Source: Mantis religiosa
Taxonomy: Eukaryota; Arthropoda; Insecta; Mantodea; Mantidae
Reading direction: 5' to 3'
NCBI GenBank assembly: GCA_030765055.1
Contig: CM060947.1
Coordinates: 66,336,156-66,400,155, forward strand
Length of the DNA stretch: 64,000 bases
Each line of letters opens with the position of its first letter. Within the stretch, counting starts at the first letter, position 1. Shown one piece after another: positions 49,934 through 61,700 of this stretch. The notes under the pieces were generated by a model that was not told the DNA's origin, searched no databases, and saw nothing but the letters and a program-made list of their open reading frames with translations. Position numbers and translations under genes: made by a program.

Positions 49934-50263
49934 TTTATTCCTATGTCTTTTTTTGTATTTATTATTATTATTATTTTGCTTTATCTTGCCAAATCTTTAA
50001 AATATATAGATATTTATAAATCTTGTCTTAAAGTATTTCATTTATCCATTTTTTTTCATTCTACCTAGGCAGGGATCCTTTCCTTTTTCCCTCAATTTTC
50101 ATAGTTGTCACAAACAAAACAAAAAAAAAGTTATAAAAGTTCAAAAGTGAAATTTCTAATAGTGCTATTCAAATACTTCTTCAATCAGAAAAAGACTCGC
50201 CAATAAGTTGCTGTATTATTGTTGTATATTTAAATTTCTTAATTTTCAGCTAACCTTTTTTTT
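49804..50263. other. Convergent AT-rich spacer with (TA)n microsatellite
   Basis: (TA)n at about 49902..49928. No gene. Matches 15113..15589 of A in position. Confidence 0.4.
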
Positions 50264-51509
50264 TTACTTCGTCTCAAATTCCAACGCCTCTTCCTCACCT
50301 CCCTCAACTTCCCCTCCTTCCACCTCCTCCTCCTCTGCAATTGCACTTTCGTCATAATTTCCTTCATAATTTGGAAACTCGTCAACTCCGCGCGTACATG
50401 CGCTTTCCAAATTTTCTATCATCTGCTTTAACGCTTCAAAGTCGCTGTTCAGTTTTGCCACATTTCCTTTTATTCTATTTACCAATTCCTGCTGCTTCGT
50501 CACATTTTGCTTTTTCTCTTCCAATTCTTGTTTCATTCTTTCCATCATCTCCTGTATTCGCAATGATCTTTCTTCGCATTCTTGCTTTTCCTTCTTCGCG
50601 GCGTCTACCTCCCTTCTTTTTTCCCTTATTTTGTTATCACATTCTTTTCTCATCTTCTGCTTTATTCCATTTATTTCCTTCTTACACCTCTCCGAAGCAG
50701 CTTTTCTTATGCTATTCACCGACACCCTTCCCACCGCCGCCCCTCCATTTCCTTGACATTCGGAATTTATTTTCAAATTCCCCTCCGCACTCCACCTAGA
50801 CGCTCTCTTCACCCTCCCTCTTACCTTCCTCTCTCCTCCTAAATTTAACTGCCATTCGCCATTACCACACTCCCCAAATATGTACCCATAATTTTCGGAG
50901 AAGTAGGAATTCATCTCATTTACCACGCTATACGCTATCACAAGCTCACTTTCCTCCGGGGCCAACTTCCATTGCAGTTGTAAACCCTCCGGCAAATCTA
51001 CCGTATCCATCAACAAACTACAATCCACCATCTCCACAAGAATCGAACTGTTGTCCTCAGCATACATTCTCACCGGCTTTTTATAAAATTTACACCCATC
51101 TTCCGACTTCTTCTTTCCTTTCTCACACCCACAACTTTCATTTGACACATCCTTCCGGACATTCAAGCTGACCCATCCTCACGCTACCATACATCATTCC
51201 CGCACATCTCCTCCCCCTCTGACATCTCGTTATCGGTTTTAAACAATTGTAAACGTTCTTCAACGTCCCCAAATTTATAAAGTCAGATCCAAACCTACAC
51301 ACACTTCCCTTCCGGTCAACACACGTGCAATTTGGCATCAATTCATTATCCTTTTCGCATCTTGTCACATTTTCTAAATGACCCGTTTCGTCATTCAACT
51401 CAAACCCACACCTCCCAAAACTAACGCAACTCTTCTCCCCGACAGCTAAACCCACCGTCAACAACACTATCGTTATCGCAATCATTCTTGCAATTTCTTT
51501 ATCTTTCAT
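50264..51509 (-). pseudogene. Secreted Cys-rich / coiled-coil protein with RVKR site, frameshifted
   Basis: Homologue of 15590..16801. ATG MKDKEIARM leads into a hydrophobic signal (IAITIVLLTVGLAVG), then the Cys-rich block. A net 2-base loss near 51150 breaks the frame after CPEG; a second frame (51166..50264) carries the rest: YKKPVRMY, the GECGNGEWQLNLGG block, RVKR-A and the coiled coil, ending in an acidic tail. Sequon-rich. TATA-like TTTATACC lies about 20 bp upstream of the start (minus strand TATAAAAG, about 51525). Confidence 0.8.
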
Positions 51510-51524
51510 CCCACATTTTCCCCT

Positions 51525-51971
51525 TTTATACCTTTTCCCCACCTCTCTCTCACATTCATTCCCCCATCCTTCATCCAATCGCAACGCTCTTTATTTCCTC
51601 CAATCCACATCTTTCTTCAAACCTACCAACCAATCCCATCTCGTCTTATTTTCTCCAATCACATCAACACACGTCACTACCGCATTCCATGTCTACCCAT
51701 TCCTTAAACATCCCTTCCTCATTTCCTTCCCAACTCCCGACAACAACACATCGCCGCTCACCTCCCCAAAGTCACGTGACTTTTTTTTAAAAAATCCTTA
51801 TCTTCTCCCATCAACCAACCACATCCCATTCTTTCCTTTCTCCAATCAAATCTCTTCAACGTCACTTCCCATTTCATATTTACCCTTTTCCTTAAAAAAT
51901 AACCTTTCCTTCTTTCACTTCCCACATCCCAACAACAACACATCGCTAATCCTTTCTACAAGTCACGTGAC
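51525..51971 (-). promoter_or_regulatory. Subterminal promoter with CCAAT-type and GTCACGTGAC motifs
   Basis: Minus-strand TATAAAAG near 51525; CCAATC motifs at several places between 51572 and 51850; GTCACGTGAC palindromes at 51771..51780 and 51962..51971. Pyrimidine-rich, no ORF. Parallel to 16829..17146 in A. Confidence 0.55.
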
Positions 51972-52000
51972 TTTAAAATCCTTATCCTCACCGATAAACC

Positions 52001-52183
52001 GTCCCGGATTAAGCAACTGGCCTAACCATAATCCATCCGCTCTTTGCGCTCAATTTTCAAATTTACCGCCAACATCCTTAATCCACCTTAATCCACGGAT
52101 TAAGACGGATTAACGCGACACTAGCGCCACCTAGCGGCAGGATTATCGTTAATCCAATTGCTTAATCCGGGACTAATACTACT
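52001..52183. repeat. Right terminal inverted repeat of element C
   Basis: 183 bp, inverted match to 33547..33740, ending ACTAATACTACT. Contains the internal hairpin and repeated GGATTA/TAATCC motifs. Confidence 0.93.
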
Positions 52184-52189
52184 GCCTAA
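52184..52189. repeat. Target-site duplication of element C, right copy
   Basis: GCCTAA, identical to 33541..33546. Confidence 0.95.
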
Positions 52190-52371
52190 TTTCAAAATGG
52201 TATAACCCCGCTCCAAAAGTAAAATGGTATAACCCCGCTCCAAATCTCATTCGGTATAACCCCGCTCCAAATTTCATTTGGTATAACTCTGCTGCTCATC
52301 AAGGACAAATGGTATAACTCCGGGTGGTACAGGTCAATTTCCGGTTTGGTATGAGTAAGCTCCTTACTACT
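52190..52371. repeat. Outer part of element B right terminus: GGTATAAC repeats and outer hairpin arm
   Basis: Five GGTATAAC(C/T)CCGCT-type repeats (52200..52320) then an arm (52325..52360) that is inverted to 33505..33540, then CTCCTTACTACT. The layout (inverted arms flanking short AT-containing repeats, ACTACT end) mirrors the TIRs of A and C although the sequence differs. Expected B target duplication would be GCTACG (52372..52377) with its partner off the window. Confidence 0.65.
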
Positions 52372-52652
52372 GCTACGCTACCGATTTTAGTCCATCAATT
52401 CTTAATATCCTTATTTCTAATCGGCAGTCTGGTTCTTCAAATATTAAATAAATTGTTTATCTAGAAAATTGGATTCAAATTTGATTGGTTTATGTTATAC
52501 TCGTAAGCAGACTATTGATCCTACATATACTCAACAAAATATTATCAAATCCTGGTATCCTAGTCTGCCCTCGAATAGGATCGAAAAGCGTTTTCACGGT
52601 AAAGGAGAGACTTTCTTTTGAGTTCATTTATTACACTCTTCATCACTAACTA

Positions 52653-52885
52653 TGCCCGCCTCGGTAGCGTAGATGGTAGCGTGTCTGCCTCACGTTCATG
52701 AGGTCCCGTGTTCCAATCTCGCTCAGGGTGAGTTACCTGGGTAAGGTTTTTCCCGGGGTTTTCCCTTATCTTGATAGATCAATGGCAGGTAACTGTAAGC
52801 CCCATGGTCCTTGGACTCATTTGAGCATCATATCACCCATTTCATTCAACGTCCGATATGACTTAACGTTGGTGTACGTAAATTT
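52653..52885 (+). mobile_element. tRNA-derived SINE, family 1
   Basis: Head GCCCGCCTCGGTAGCGTAGA (A-box) and a degenerate B-box, followed by a body with GGTTTTTCCCGGGGTTTTCC and CGTCCGATATGACTTAA. The head resembles a Val-type tRNA. Full-length copies also at 58985 and 63082. Confidence 0.8.
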
Positions 52886-53364
52886 AAAAAAATCACTAAT
52901 TATTTCCAATATATTTTCTTCTCCCCGCAGTTTGTGTGCCAGTTGAAATCCACAGCTGTCTCCGATTTATTTTCTTTGGCTTCTCGTTAACTGGAATTTC
53001 CTCAAAGTTTGATTCTCTCGTCGTAACACTTTATACAGTCATTTTTATATACGATTAAACTTTCGTTGTTCCGTGATTAGCGGTCAAGGAATTCCAGCTC
53101 TAACTGCTGATCACTTCCATGTGACAAAGCGTTGTTATTGATACAGAAGGTTACACATTAGAGAGAACTTAAGGTACATAATAGTTACAATCAGGTTTTC
53201 GATGCCAGCTGTATCTAAGTTGACAGTGGGAACCTCTTCCCTTAAACAATGAACACCATCGGTGTTTGAAGCCTGCGACAGCTACTCGTGGTTGTCTTTT
53301 TTTTCAGGCTGGTACGATATATGGTTGTGTTTTCATACAGCCTGTCTAACGAATGACACTACAT

Positions 53365-53523
<159 letters not shown>

Positions 53524-53560
53524 CAAACACGTATGTGCACATGGACACGACCCTCTTCTG

Positions 53561-53763
53561 TAGCGTGTCTGCCTCATGTTCAATAAGTCCCGAGTTCGAA
53601 TCTCGGTCTGGGCGAGTTATCCGGATAAGCTTTATTTCCGAGGTTTTCCTTTATCCTGAAAAGTAAATCTAAGCTCTATGGAGCGTGGGAAAACTTGAGC
53701 ATAATTTCACCCAATTGATTCATCGCTCGATATGACTTGAGTCTGGAGGATGTAAATTTAATA
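53561..53763 (+). mobile_element. SINE family 1, 5' truncated
   Basis: Starts within the head (AGCGTGTCTGCCTCATG), has a good B-box (GAGTTCGAATC) and the conserved body to CGATATGACTT. Confidence 0.75.
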
Positions 53764-53929
53764 AACAAAAACAACTTGGGCATGCATGGAACTTGTTTGA
53801 CGAAGTCCGACGTGTGCACTCTCATGAGTTTCTCTACTCACTTATGTACAAACTGTACATGCTCAAATGAATCCGAGGTCCATGGAGGTTAGGGTTTCCC
53901 GACATTTTAACATTACTTGTTACATGTTC

Positions 53930-54100
53930 CACCTCGGTAGCATAGATGGTAGGGTGGCTGCCTCACGTTCAAGAGGTCCCGAGTTCAAATCTCGATCAGG
54001 ATGAACATCAATAACGCCAGGTATATCAGCTTACTATGCAATAAAAGCTTTCCTGCAAATATCTATCTCGATTATAAGGTTCTCCTTATACTGAAAGACG
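53930..54100 (+). mobile_element. SINE family 1, diverged copy
   Basis: Head CACCTCGGTAGCATAGATGG and B-box GAGTTCAAATC are clear; the body is diverged and interrupted but regains CTCCTTATACTGAAAGACGA. Confidence 0.65.
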
Positions 54101-55674
54101 AATGTCGATTGGATACTTTGGGTCCAAAGCCGAGTTTTTGTTTTCATGCTTAAAACAACTAGAAACTCTGATATTTCAAAATATATACAGAAAGATAGGG
54201 TTTTGAGTTGATAAAAGGATTTAATTTGGACATTCTTCTTCGTGAGTCACTTCCGTTATGAATACATTTATTTTAATTACAGTTTACCGTAACTTGTATT
54301 TTTCATGCTTTAGATAGTACATTTTTCTCTGCAACCAATTAAGCTACGTGGATGAAACCCTTAGTGGTGATTTGTCAGTCAAAGAACTATTGGTTCCAGC
54401 TAAAACTATTCCTCGAGTTTTCAATCACAATTTATAAACAACTTATATCCTTGTAAAATTTGATACGAGTTCTGTGTTCGGCAGATATTTTCAAATTTGG
54501 GGAGCAAATTTAGGTGAAGATTGCCAGGTTATACAAGTATTGAGCATATAAAAGTTCAGTAAAAGTAACTGACACTTTTAGAGAAAAATGTACCTGAATA
54601 TTCCTATAACACTTACAATATTGAACCTTTAAGTGTGTTTATGTCAAGTTTCTAGCATTACCGTTCAGCATACAAAGGTCATTTTACATGGATTATGTTC
54701 AGAAAAGATTGCTGTATTCAGTGTAAAAGTTTCATTTCATTATGTTGAGTAGTTTTTGAAGAATTGAAAATCAAATAAGTCATAAATGCCTCGCAACTAT
54801 CCAGTGTCCTTAGCAAACGTTAACTGTTATTTTTATAAACATTATTCTGAGAAAAACATGAAGTATAAGCAACCCAAATTTGGTTACCATTCGTAAACTA
54901 GCTAATGTGTAATCAGAATATATAACAGTATCGCCTTGTAATTTACCTATACTTTTAATAACATCACAGGGGCCTTCAAACATTAAAATGTACTTTATCT
55001 GCTCTCATTTAGAAAAGTATACAAATAAGATTTGTCATTAATTACCCGGCGTTATCCTTGATTTTACGATTAATATCTGCAACATTTAGCTTAGATTACT
55101 CTTGCCCAATAGCCTTGCAATTCTTTGGAAGCACTTAAGTAATATACAAGATACAAAGCTCCCAGGACATTATAGACACAAATACAATAAAACAAAACTC
55201 TCGCATTTGGGTTACCACGTCGCTATTTATATAGAAAATCTCCCTGAGGGAAATAATAATGTTTAAATAAACGCAATGTGACCTTATTTATTTGCAACAA
55301 TAAACATACAAAAAACTACTAGGGAAGCACGTGCACAGGATGTCAGAAAGAACCCGCTGTTCCTTTATTTTGTTTATTTATTATTTTTTTTATTTTATTC
55401 AATGATCGATCAGCAGTACATGCTTTACAGATCCTCGTTGGCTAATTGAATCTCTATGAACTATATAATAACATGTAAGGAAAATCAAGTTGGCTCCTAT
55501 TATCTTCTTAACACCGAGAAACAAGAGGCCGTAAAAACGTAAGTAATTATTGGTATGTTGGCAATGTTCAAGTTACTACGATTTTCGGTGACAAAGCCAT
55601 TGTAAGGTCTTTTGATATTTTGTGAGTATTACACAAAATTAAACAACACTATGAAAGGGTAAAGTCATAAAGTG
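54101..55674. other. Host non-coding DNA
   Basis: AT-rich; no ORF, repeat or RNA gene that can be supported. Confidence 0.5.
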
Positions 55675-56215
55675 AATGTGAGGATCTACTCCCATTAGTC
55701 CTGGACCCGTAGGACCAGAACCCGGGCCTCTCGGATTCGTTTTACCGTAGGACAGTACCTATTTTATAAACTGTACCCCCGCTGCTCACGGCAGACAGGA
55801 CGGAAGTGGATACGCCACTTACGCGCCGGTCCTTAATGAACCAGCTACCAAATAACCTTGGTAGGGCCGCCGGTGATCTAGCACACCAGCTACTAGCTCT
55901 GCAGGCTAGCACCCGGGACTTATAAGGCAACCCTCTAACCCCTCCGGGCGGCCGGAGCCAGGCCGGAGGTACCGAATTTCCCATGGGTGACGGGAACACA
56001 CTGCCCCCTCGAGACCAACCCAATCCGAACAGCTCCCAGAGGGAGGGGCTCGAATGTTCGGCCCGAGGTTCCTCTAGTAACGTCAGAGGTACCACGAGTG
56101 CTAAGGGCGCTCATACTGAAACATTCAATGCCATAGCCGGGATTTGAACCACGGATCTTCTGGTCTACATAAAGCCGCTCTTAGCCATTGAGCTTCTATG
56201 GCCAACGTGCCAGCA
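55675..56215 (-). mobile_element. SINE family 2, GC-rich body with tRNA-like head
   Basis: Minus-strand head at about 56130..56205 with A-box-like TAGAAGCTCAATGG and B-box GGTTCAAATCCCGGC; a GC-rich body (55690..56110) follows. The head is repeated in opposite orientation at 56480..56560, so the two copies face each other across the tandem repeat. Confidence 0.55.
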
Positions 56216-56472
56216 TGACATTAAATTCTCCAACTGACTCGTGTTTTTTCCGGTAAACCACTACGAGTTCTCATAAAATGGAGAACATGACATTACATTA
56301 AATGCATGACATTAAATTCTCCAACTGACTCGTGTTTTTCCGGTAAACCACTACGAGTTCTCATAAAATGGAGAATATGACATTACATTAAATGCATGAC
56401 ATTAAATTCTCCAACTGACTCGTGTTTTTCCAGACAAACCACTACGAGTTCTCATAAAATGGAGAATATGAC
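56216..56472. repeat. About 92-bp tandem repeat, three copies
   Basis: Unit contains ATGACATTAAATTCTCCAAC, TGACTCGTGTTTTTCCGGTA and CACTACGAGTTCTCATAAAA. Copies begin near 56216, 56306 and 56396. Confidence 0.85.
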
Positions 56473-56612
56473 ATGCTGGCACGTTGGCCATAGTAGCTAA
56501 ATGGCTAAGAGCGGCTGGACGGAGACCAGAAGATCCCTGGTTCAAATCCCGGCTATGGCATTGAATGTTTCAGGCTGACTCTACCCTTTCATAGTGCGTT
56601 CCACACACGGCT
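56473..56612 (+). mobile_element. SINE family 2, short copy
   Basis: GGCCATAGTAGCTAAATGGC (A-box) and GGTTCAAATCCCGGC (B-box) followed by the shared tail GGCTGACTCTACCC and ACGGCTAGTGTG. Confidence 0.7.
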
Positions 56613-57059
56613 AGTGTGAAAGAACAATTAATTTCCATAAATAATTCTGTTAACCATTTCAAAACTTATTTTGAGTTTTTTCTTTATCTGAAAGGTGATG
56701 CAAAACGGAGTTTTTGTGCTCCATTCGAAAATAATCTGCTCTTTCTGCCATCACGTCAGGTTTTCAAAACATTCATAAATGACAGAAATGAAATTTAAGT
56801 TTTGGGAAATGTTATGAAAATTACTCTCATCATGAATTTTATATGAAAAACTAAGCCGTAATCGCAATATCTTATTTGACTCGAATTAATCATTAATAGA
56901 TAATAATTATAAGCACTTTAAGTTTTCTACTCTTTCATCTTCTCGCATGTTGCTCAGAGCAGTCCTTTTTTTAACACCCAACACTAGTACGCCATCATGA
57001 GAATACTTCAGCTCCCTTGGTACCTCATTTTCATATTTTTATATCCTGGTGAAATGTTC

Positions 57060-57830
57060 CACTCTGTTCCTCACTAAATTATCCTAAATTATCAGGGGAA
57101 CAATTTAGATGGGAATGAAGAAAACCTACTTTGAACTCGTGTTGCAAACCATTCTGTTTGAAACTTTGTGCATCACTTTCACCGTGTTAACATAATTTGG
57201 GTCTTTCTTGTTTTATAGAAAATTAAAAATAACATTTCCGAAAGCATTCAAGCATCCTTCACTTTTTACAGTATTCTTGAAATGATAGCCCATCATCAGT
57301 TTTCAAATTTTTGGGCCAACGAATACACCAACTTTAATTTTTTCATAGAATAATGAAGAAAATGTAACACAATGGTATTTTCTCTCACTGTCTTTATCTA
57401 GAGTTTTCACAAATTGTTTCATGAAACCTAATTTTACATGGAGAAGTGGTAATCTACTTTTGAGGGATCAATAAGAGGTTCAAAAGTTTATATTTCATTT
57501 CGCCCCTTGTTGAATTAATTCTATGTGGCCAATGATCCCTTTCCTAGTGTTCTGACCTAACTTTGCTATCCCATTCACAGAAGAAACAAGGATATTTTGT
57601 GAAACCAGCCTGCTGAACACGTAATAGTGCAATAATCTTGAATTCACAACAGATTAGCCATAGATGGTTTTCGTACTGTAGTTTTTGTAACAAAATCTTA
57701 ATATTTTCATGTGTCTCCTTTAAAACAAAAGAGTGGGCCACAGGAATGGAAGGTTGCATGATGTTTCCATTTAGAAACAAAACACCTTTACGAATTTTTA
57801 AGCAGAATCTATGAAGAACAGTCACTCTTT
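57060..57830 (-). pseudogene. Decayed copy of a repeated invertebrate gene (transposon-like)
   Basis: The 93-codon minus-strand frame at 57544..57825 contains LLRVQQAGFTKYPCFFCEWDSK, which I recognise as the GxTKYPC(F/Y)xCxWDS block of a protein family found in many copies in arthropod genomes. Weak matches continue with many stops towards 57080 (a FLHSHL-like end). No intact gene. Confidence 0.5.
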
Positions 57831-58984
57831 GGATTTATACATTTTAAGGGAACGGCATATTTTTGTACAAATTCTAGGGTGGATAGAGTTCGTAGATCTA
57901 AATAAATAGATTAATATAAAATATAAACATTATGTGGCATTGATAATTTTCTTAATTATATATATTTATCAAATCAACTGTTTTACACTTATTTCTTGAC
58001 GACTATTGTTACTGTTTGTCTCTATTGTTTTGTTTCTGTCTTTTATTTTTGTTTCGTATTTATATCTCGTTGTGAGGTCGCTGACTCCTACTTAAAATTG
58101 AAATTATAAGTGGTTGAACCATTCTAACAAACAATAAATACACGGTAATATTACATCATACCTACGTACATAACAAAAAATATTCAAAACATAAAATTTT
58201 GAATTACAAAAACTTCTGACTTTGTAGGCGAAAACGGATTAGTTTTGCAATCAGTGTAAATGTGTGATTCGGACGCTCATTCGTTTAAAAAACATACATG
58301 CAGAACGGTGTAATTAGATACCAGAAATGGAGAAGGCATCCAAATTATAAGTTAGAAATTTTTGCCTTGTTACAAACGCCACGTTCGCCAAGTGTGATAT
58401 TTTGATATTGCAGGTCAGGGGAAAAAAATTAGTTACTTTCCGTTTTAGAAAAGTATAAGTATTGGACAATTAAAACATAACATCAAATATCTCGAGAATG
58501 GTTCACTCCTTACACAAAAAATGTGTTTCCTATTACATAAGCATTTTAACAAGTACTACACTTCCGGTTTAACACTTATTAAGTCATTCAGTGCTTCATG
58601 CCACCCAAATATTGGATACCAAGATTTCATTGGAGTTGTTCGCTTTAAGATCTCCTGTATCCGTTAAAAGCATTTTTTACACAATTGACCTCGTGTGTGT
58701 ATGTGAACAGCGTAAGTCAAAACCAAATTGTCATGAAATACCAAACTTAATTAATATAAATTTGATATTTAAACTAAGCATCTTCCGAGGATAGGACACG
58801 AAGATTGGAGAAAATCCTCAAGCTAGTCTCTATACGGAATATTCTGCGAAAATTCTCATTTTCAGAAAAGTGGCTAACGATTTTTATTAGGGATGGGTCC
58901 TTGATACTTGCAATACCTCGATACTCACGATATTTGCATTGCATGGTCACGACATCGAAGGATACTTCGGAAAATTCGCTTGGT
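57831..58984. other. Host non-coding DNA
   Basis: AT-rich; nothing supported. Confidence 0.45.
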
Positions 58985-59235
58985 AATTTTTGGATTTTTT
59001 TTTTTAATTTACGTCCTCCAACATTTAATCATATCGGACGATGAATGAAATGGGTGAAATGATGCTCAATGCGTTGGGAGTCGTTGGAGCTTAGAGTTAC
59101 CCGACATTCGTCTTTTAGGATATGGGAAACCCCGTAAAAAACCTTATCCAGGTAACTCACCCTGACCAAGATTCGAACTCGGGACCTCTTGAAGGTGAGG
59201 CACACATGCTACCATCTATGCTACCAACGCGGACT
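58985..59235 (-). mobile_element. SINE family 1, minus strand
   Basis: Inverted copy: body CATATCGGACGATGAATGAA to head TCGAACTCGGGACCTCTTGA and CTACCATCTATGCTACC. A poly-T stretch at 58997..59006 may mark its 3' tail. Confidence 0.75.
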
Positions 59236-60136
59236 TAATTTTTGGATACTTCTATGGTGATTGTGCAATTTTTATTTTATTTCAAAATAATAAAATATTA
59301 CTGCCGCAAGTAGAACATTACAAAGACCGAGAAATTGCAAGGAATGTGGTACATGTAAAGTAACATTACGCGAAAAAAAAAATGTGTGTCAGATTCACTG
59401 TCAGCTAACAGTTTCCAAAAAGAAATCACTACATAACTCAACGAAGATTTATCACTTTCTCTTTTTTGCTACACTACTGGAAAACTAATTCAAAATTTCC
59501 AAAACTAAACCAAAATAGCCGTTAAATATTTGTGTATTCCACCTGCAACAATGTTCTCTGCAAGACTATTTAGCATAGCAGGACTCATATGTCACAAAAA
59601 AGAAGTAGATTTGCCACGAATGAGTGAGAATAGTAGTATTTTTTAACAAAAACTTATATGCATTCATGTGTGCAATATGGAGTTTAAAAATATGTACACT
59701 AATGGTATTAAATCCTGTCTCAGTAAACATGTGCACCTGCTTAATTTTATCGATATTACACAGATCTCCCAAACATTCTATTTTGTATGGAAACTAGAAG
59801 TAGAAATGATTCGAGTATCGAAGTGTGGGATATCGTGGAAAATATCGCAAAACGGTATATAAAGATACATTTAGAACTTTCTGGGAAACTCCCCAGATGT
59901 CCTCTTCATTGTGAATAACTGATAAACCATAAGTGGTAGACAAAATCCTACTACACAGAAAATGTAGATCACGTTAACATAATTTTTGTGGAGTAAGCAT
60001 TTCTGAATATTCCTTATTATTTGTTTGAATTTTCTACTTCTTATACTTTTTCCAGCAGTAAAATATATTTCGTATTCTTGTCTTAGGATTTGGAAAGAGA
60101 ACAGTTTCAAAGCTATCGCATAGTAACCAGCTCTTA
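59236..60136. other. Host non-coding DNA
   Basis: AT-rich; short ORFs here have no recognisable features. Confidence 0.45.
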
Positions 60137-61460
60137 TGCCCGATTTCACCAAAACATGTTAAGACTTAACACGAGTTTAGCAATAGTTAAAACAAAAATT
60201 GCATTTCACCAACAAGTGTTAGCGTAACACTCGTGTTAAATCTCATGTTAAACTAACAAGCCAAATTTCTGATGTTAAGTCCTTAACAATTGTAAATAGT
60301 CAAGATGGCGAGTATGAACTCAGCTGTTGATGCCGATTTGCTATATTTAAGACCGTCTAAATGGCATTCGTAATAGAGTACGGCCTATGTGGAGAAATGA
60401 TTTTGAGGAGCTATCCAAAGAAAAGTTTTTACGGAGGTATAGACTGTCGAAACATGTTGCTATGAAGGTTACTGCGGAATTACAAGAGAGGTTAGAACAT
60501 GCATCGAAAGGAATATGACTATCTCGCCTCTGCTTCAAGTATTAGTAACCTTGCGATTTTAAAATTCACTGACTTATGTGGATAATACACTGTCCACCCC
60601 CCGTCTTGAAACGTTCAAGTCACTTGCCCTTCTTCGCTCCTCGTTTTAAATTTACGTAATACTGAGTTAGAACATGCATCGAAAGGAATATGCCGATCTC
60701 GCCTTTGCTTCAAGTATTAGTAACCTTGCGATTTTATAATTCACTGAATTATGTGGATAATACATTGTCCACCTCCCGTCTTGAAACGTTCAAGTAACTT
60801 GCCCTTCTTCGCTCCTCGTTTTAAATTTACGTAATACTGAGTTAGAACATGCATCGAAAGGAATATGCCGATCTCGCCTTTGCTTCAAGTATTAGTAACC
60901 TTGCGATTTTATAATTCACTGAATTATGTGGATAATACACTGTCCACCTGCCGTCCTGAAACGTTCAAGTCACTTGTCCTTCACACCTCGTTTTAAATTT
61001 ACGTAATACTGACAAGTTGTTTGGTGCTTGTAGTAGTGACACATGCATTTGAATTAAATTCGTTTCCAATATTTTCCCCGCGACATCTTTCTCTTTTACA
61101 TTCACTGCATCCGTCCTCTTATTTTCCACGATATCCTTACACTTTGTCACCATTTCAATTAACAATTCTTTCTCCGTCGATGAGAAATTTGTCTCACGGC
61201 TTTATTCATGATTTTGTTCATCCGCCATTTGTACGGACGAAAATGAAAACAAAAGTGCATCGGAGTACGTTCAGAAAATCATCCATAGTCTTCTATAGCT
61301 GTGATATTTACTAGTTTCTTGGCGTTAACACAGGTTTGTTAACATTTTAAGAAAACAGGTTGGTGAAATGCAAGAAATTTAACATTAGTTTTAGCGCTTT
61401 GACAATTGTTACGTTACATTTGTTAACGTCGATTTTAACATCTGTTGGGGAAATAGGGCA
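60137..61460. mobile_element. Non-autonomous PIF/Harbinger-like DNA transposon remnant
   Basis: Imperfect terminal inverted repeats: TGCCCGATTTCACCAAAACA at the left and, inverted, TGCCCTATTTCCCCAACAGA at the right; sub-terminal GTTAA-rich repeats follow. Inside, the frame at about 60365..60520 reads RNDFEELSKEKFLRRYRLSK, which resembles the N-terminus of HARBI1-type transposases. No catalytic domain remains. Confidence 0.55.
60491..61012. repeat. About 175-bp tandem repeat, three copies, inside the Harbinger-like remnant
   Basis: Copies start at 60491, 60665 and 60841 with GTTAGAACATGCATCGAAAG and end at TTTACGTAATACTGA. The first copy overlaps the end of the transposase-like frame. Confidence 0.92.
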
Positions 61461-61700
61461 TTTAAGTATTTGACAGTCACTTAAAACCTATTGTATTCGC
61501 ATACAGCCCTTGCACCTACAGAAAATTAGCAATAGCAATGTATATATCTATTAAGATGAAGCAGATAAAGGAATACGAATTTGTAACAAGCTCGTATAAG
61601 AGTACAGAAAGTCACGTATATGATTTTTAAATATATATTGATATCCTTAATGAAGTGCACACTACACAACAGTAAGACAACTACATTGTATCTGTTTAAA

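Larger units (their letters stand above)
33547..52183 (-). mobile_element. Element C: complete Maverick/Polinton with TIRs and 6-bp TSD
   Basis: Both ends are visible: AGTAGT at the left and ACTACT at the right, terminal inverted repeats of about 190 bp, and a perfect GCCTAA duplication on each side. Polintons make 6-bp target duplications. Core genes lie on the minus strand in the same order as in A. Proteins are clearly homologous to those of A but diverged throughout, so C is a separate lineage and not a recent copy of A. The two TIRs differ at roughly nine positions plus a 10-bp indel. Confidence 0.95.
17338..52371 (+). mobile_element. Element B: old, decayed Maverick/Polinton, split by elements A and C
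   Basis: Same gene order as A and C but on the plus strand: secreted-protein fragment, PolB, ATPase, pX-like, coiled-coil, integrase, penton-like, pVI-like, hexon-like, protease, PC4-like, small genes. Almost every gene has stops or frameshifts. Its left part is cut off by A. Its right terminal repeat is interrupted by C between 33546 and 52184; an inverted pair of arms (33505..33540 and 52325..52360) rejoins across C, and the outer end reads ACTACT at 52366..52371. The B assignment of 52190..52371 is inferred from this arm pairing and from the shared ACTACT terminus. Confidence 0.8.

Noticed and set aside
55742..56095. 117-codon minus-strand ORF
   Set aside because: Lies in the GC-rich SINE family 2 body; no protein features.
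59668..59862. Short AT-rich ORFs in host DNA (56616, 58591, 58805, 59871, 60965, 61021, 61526)
   Set aside because: Small, low-complexity or overlapping repeats; no homologue or motif recognised.
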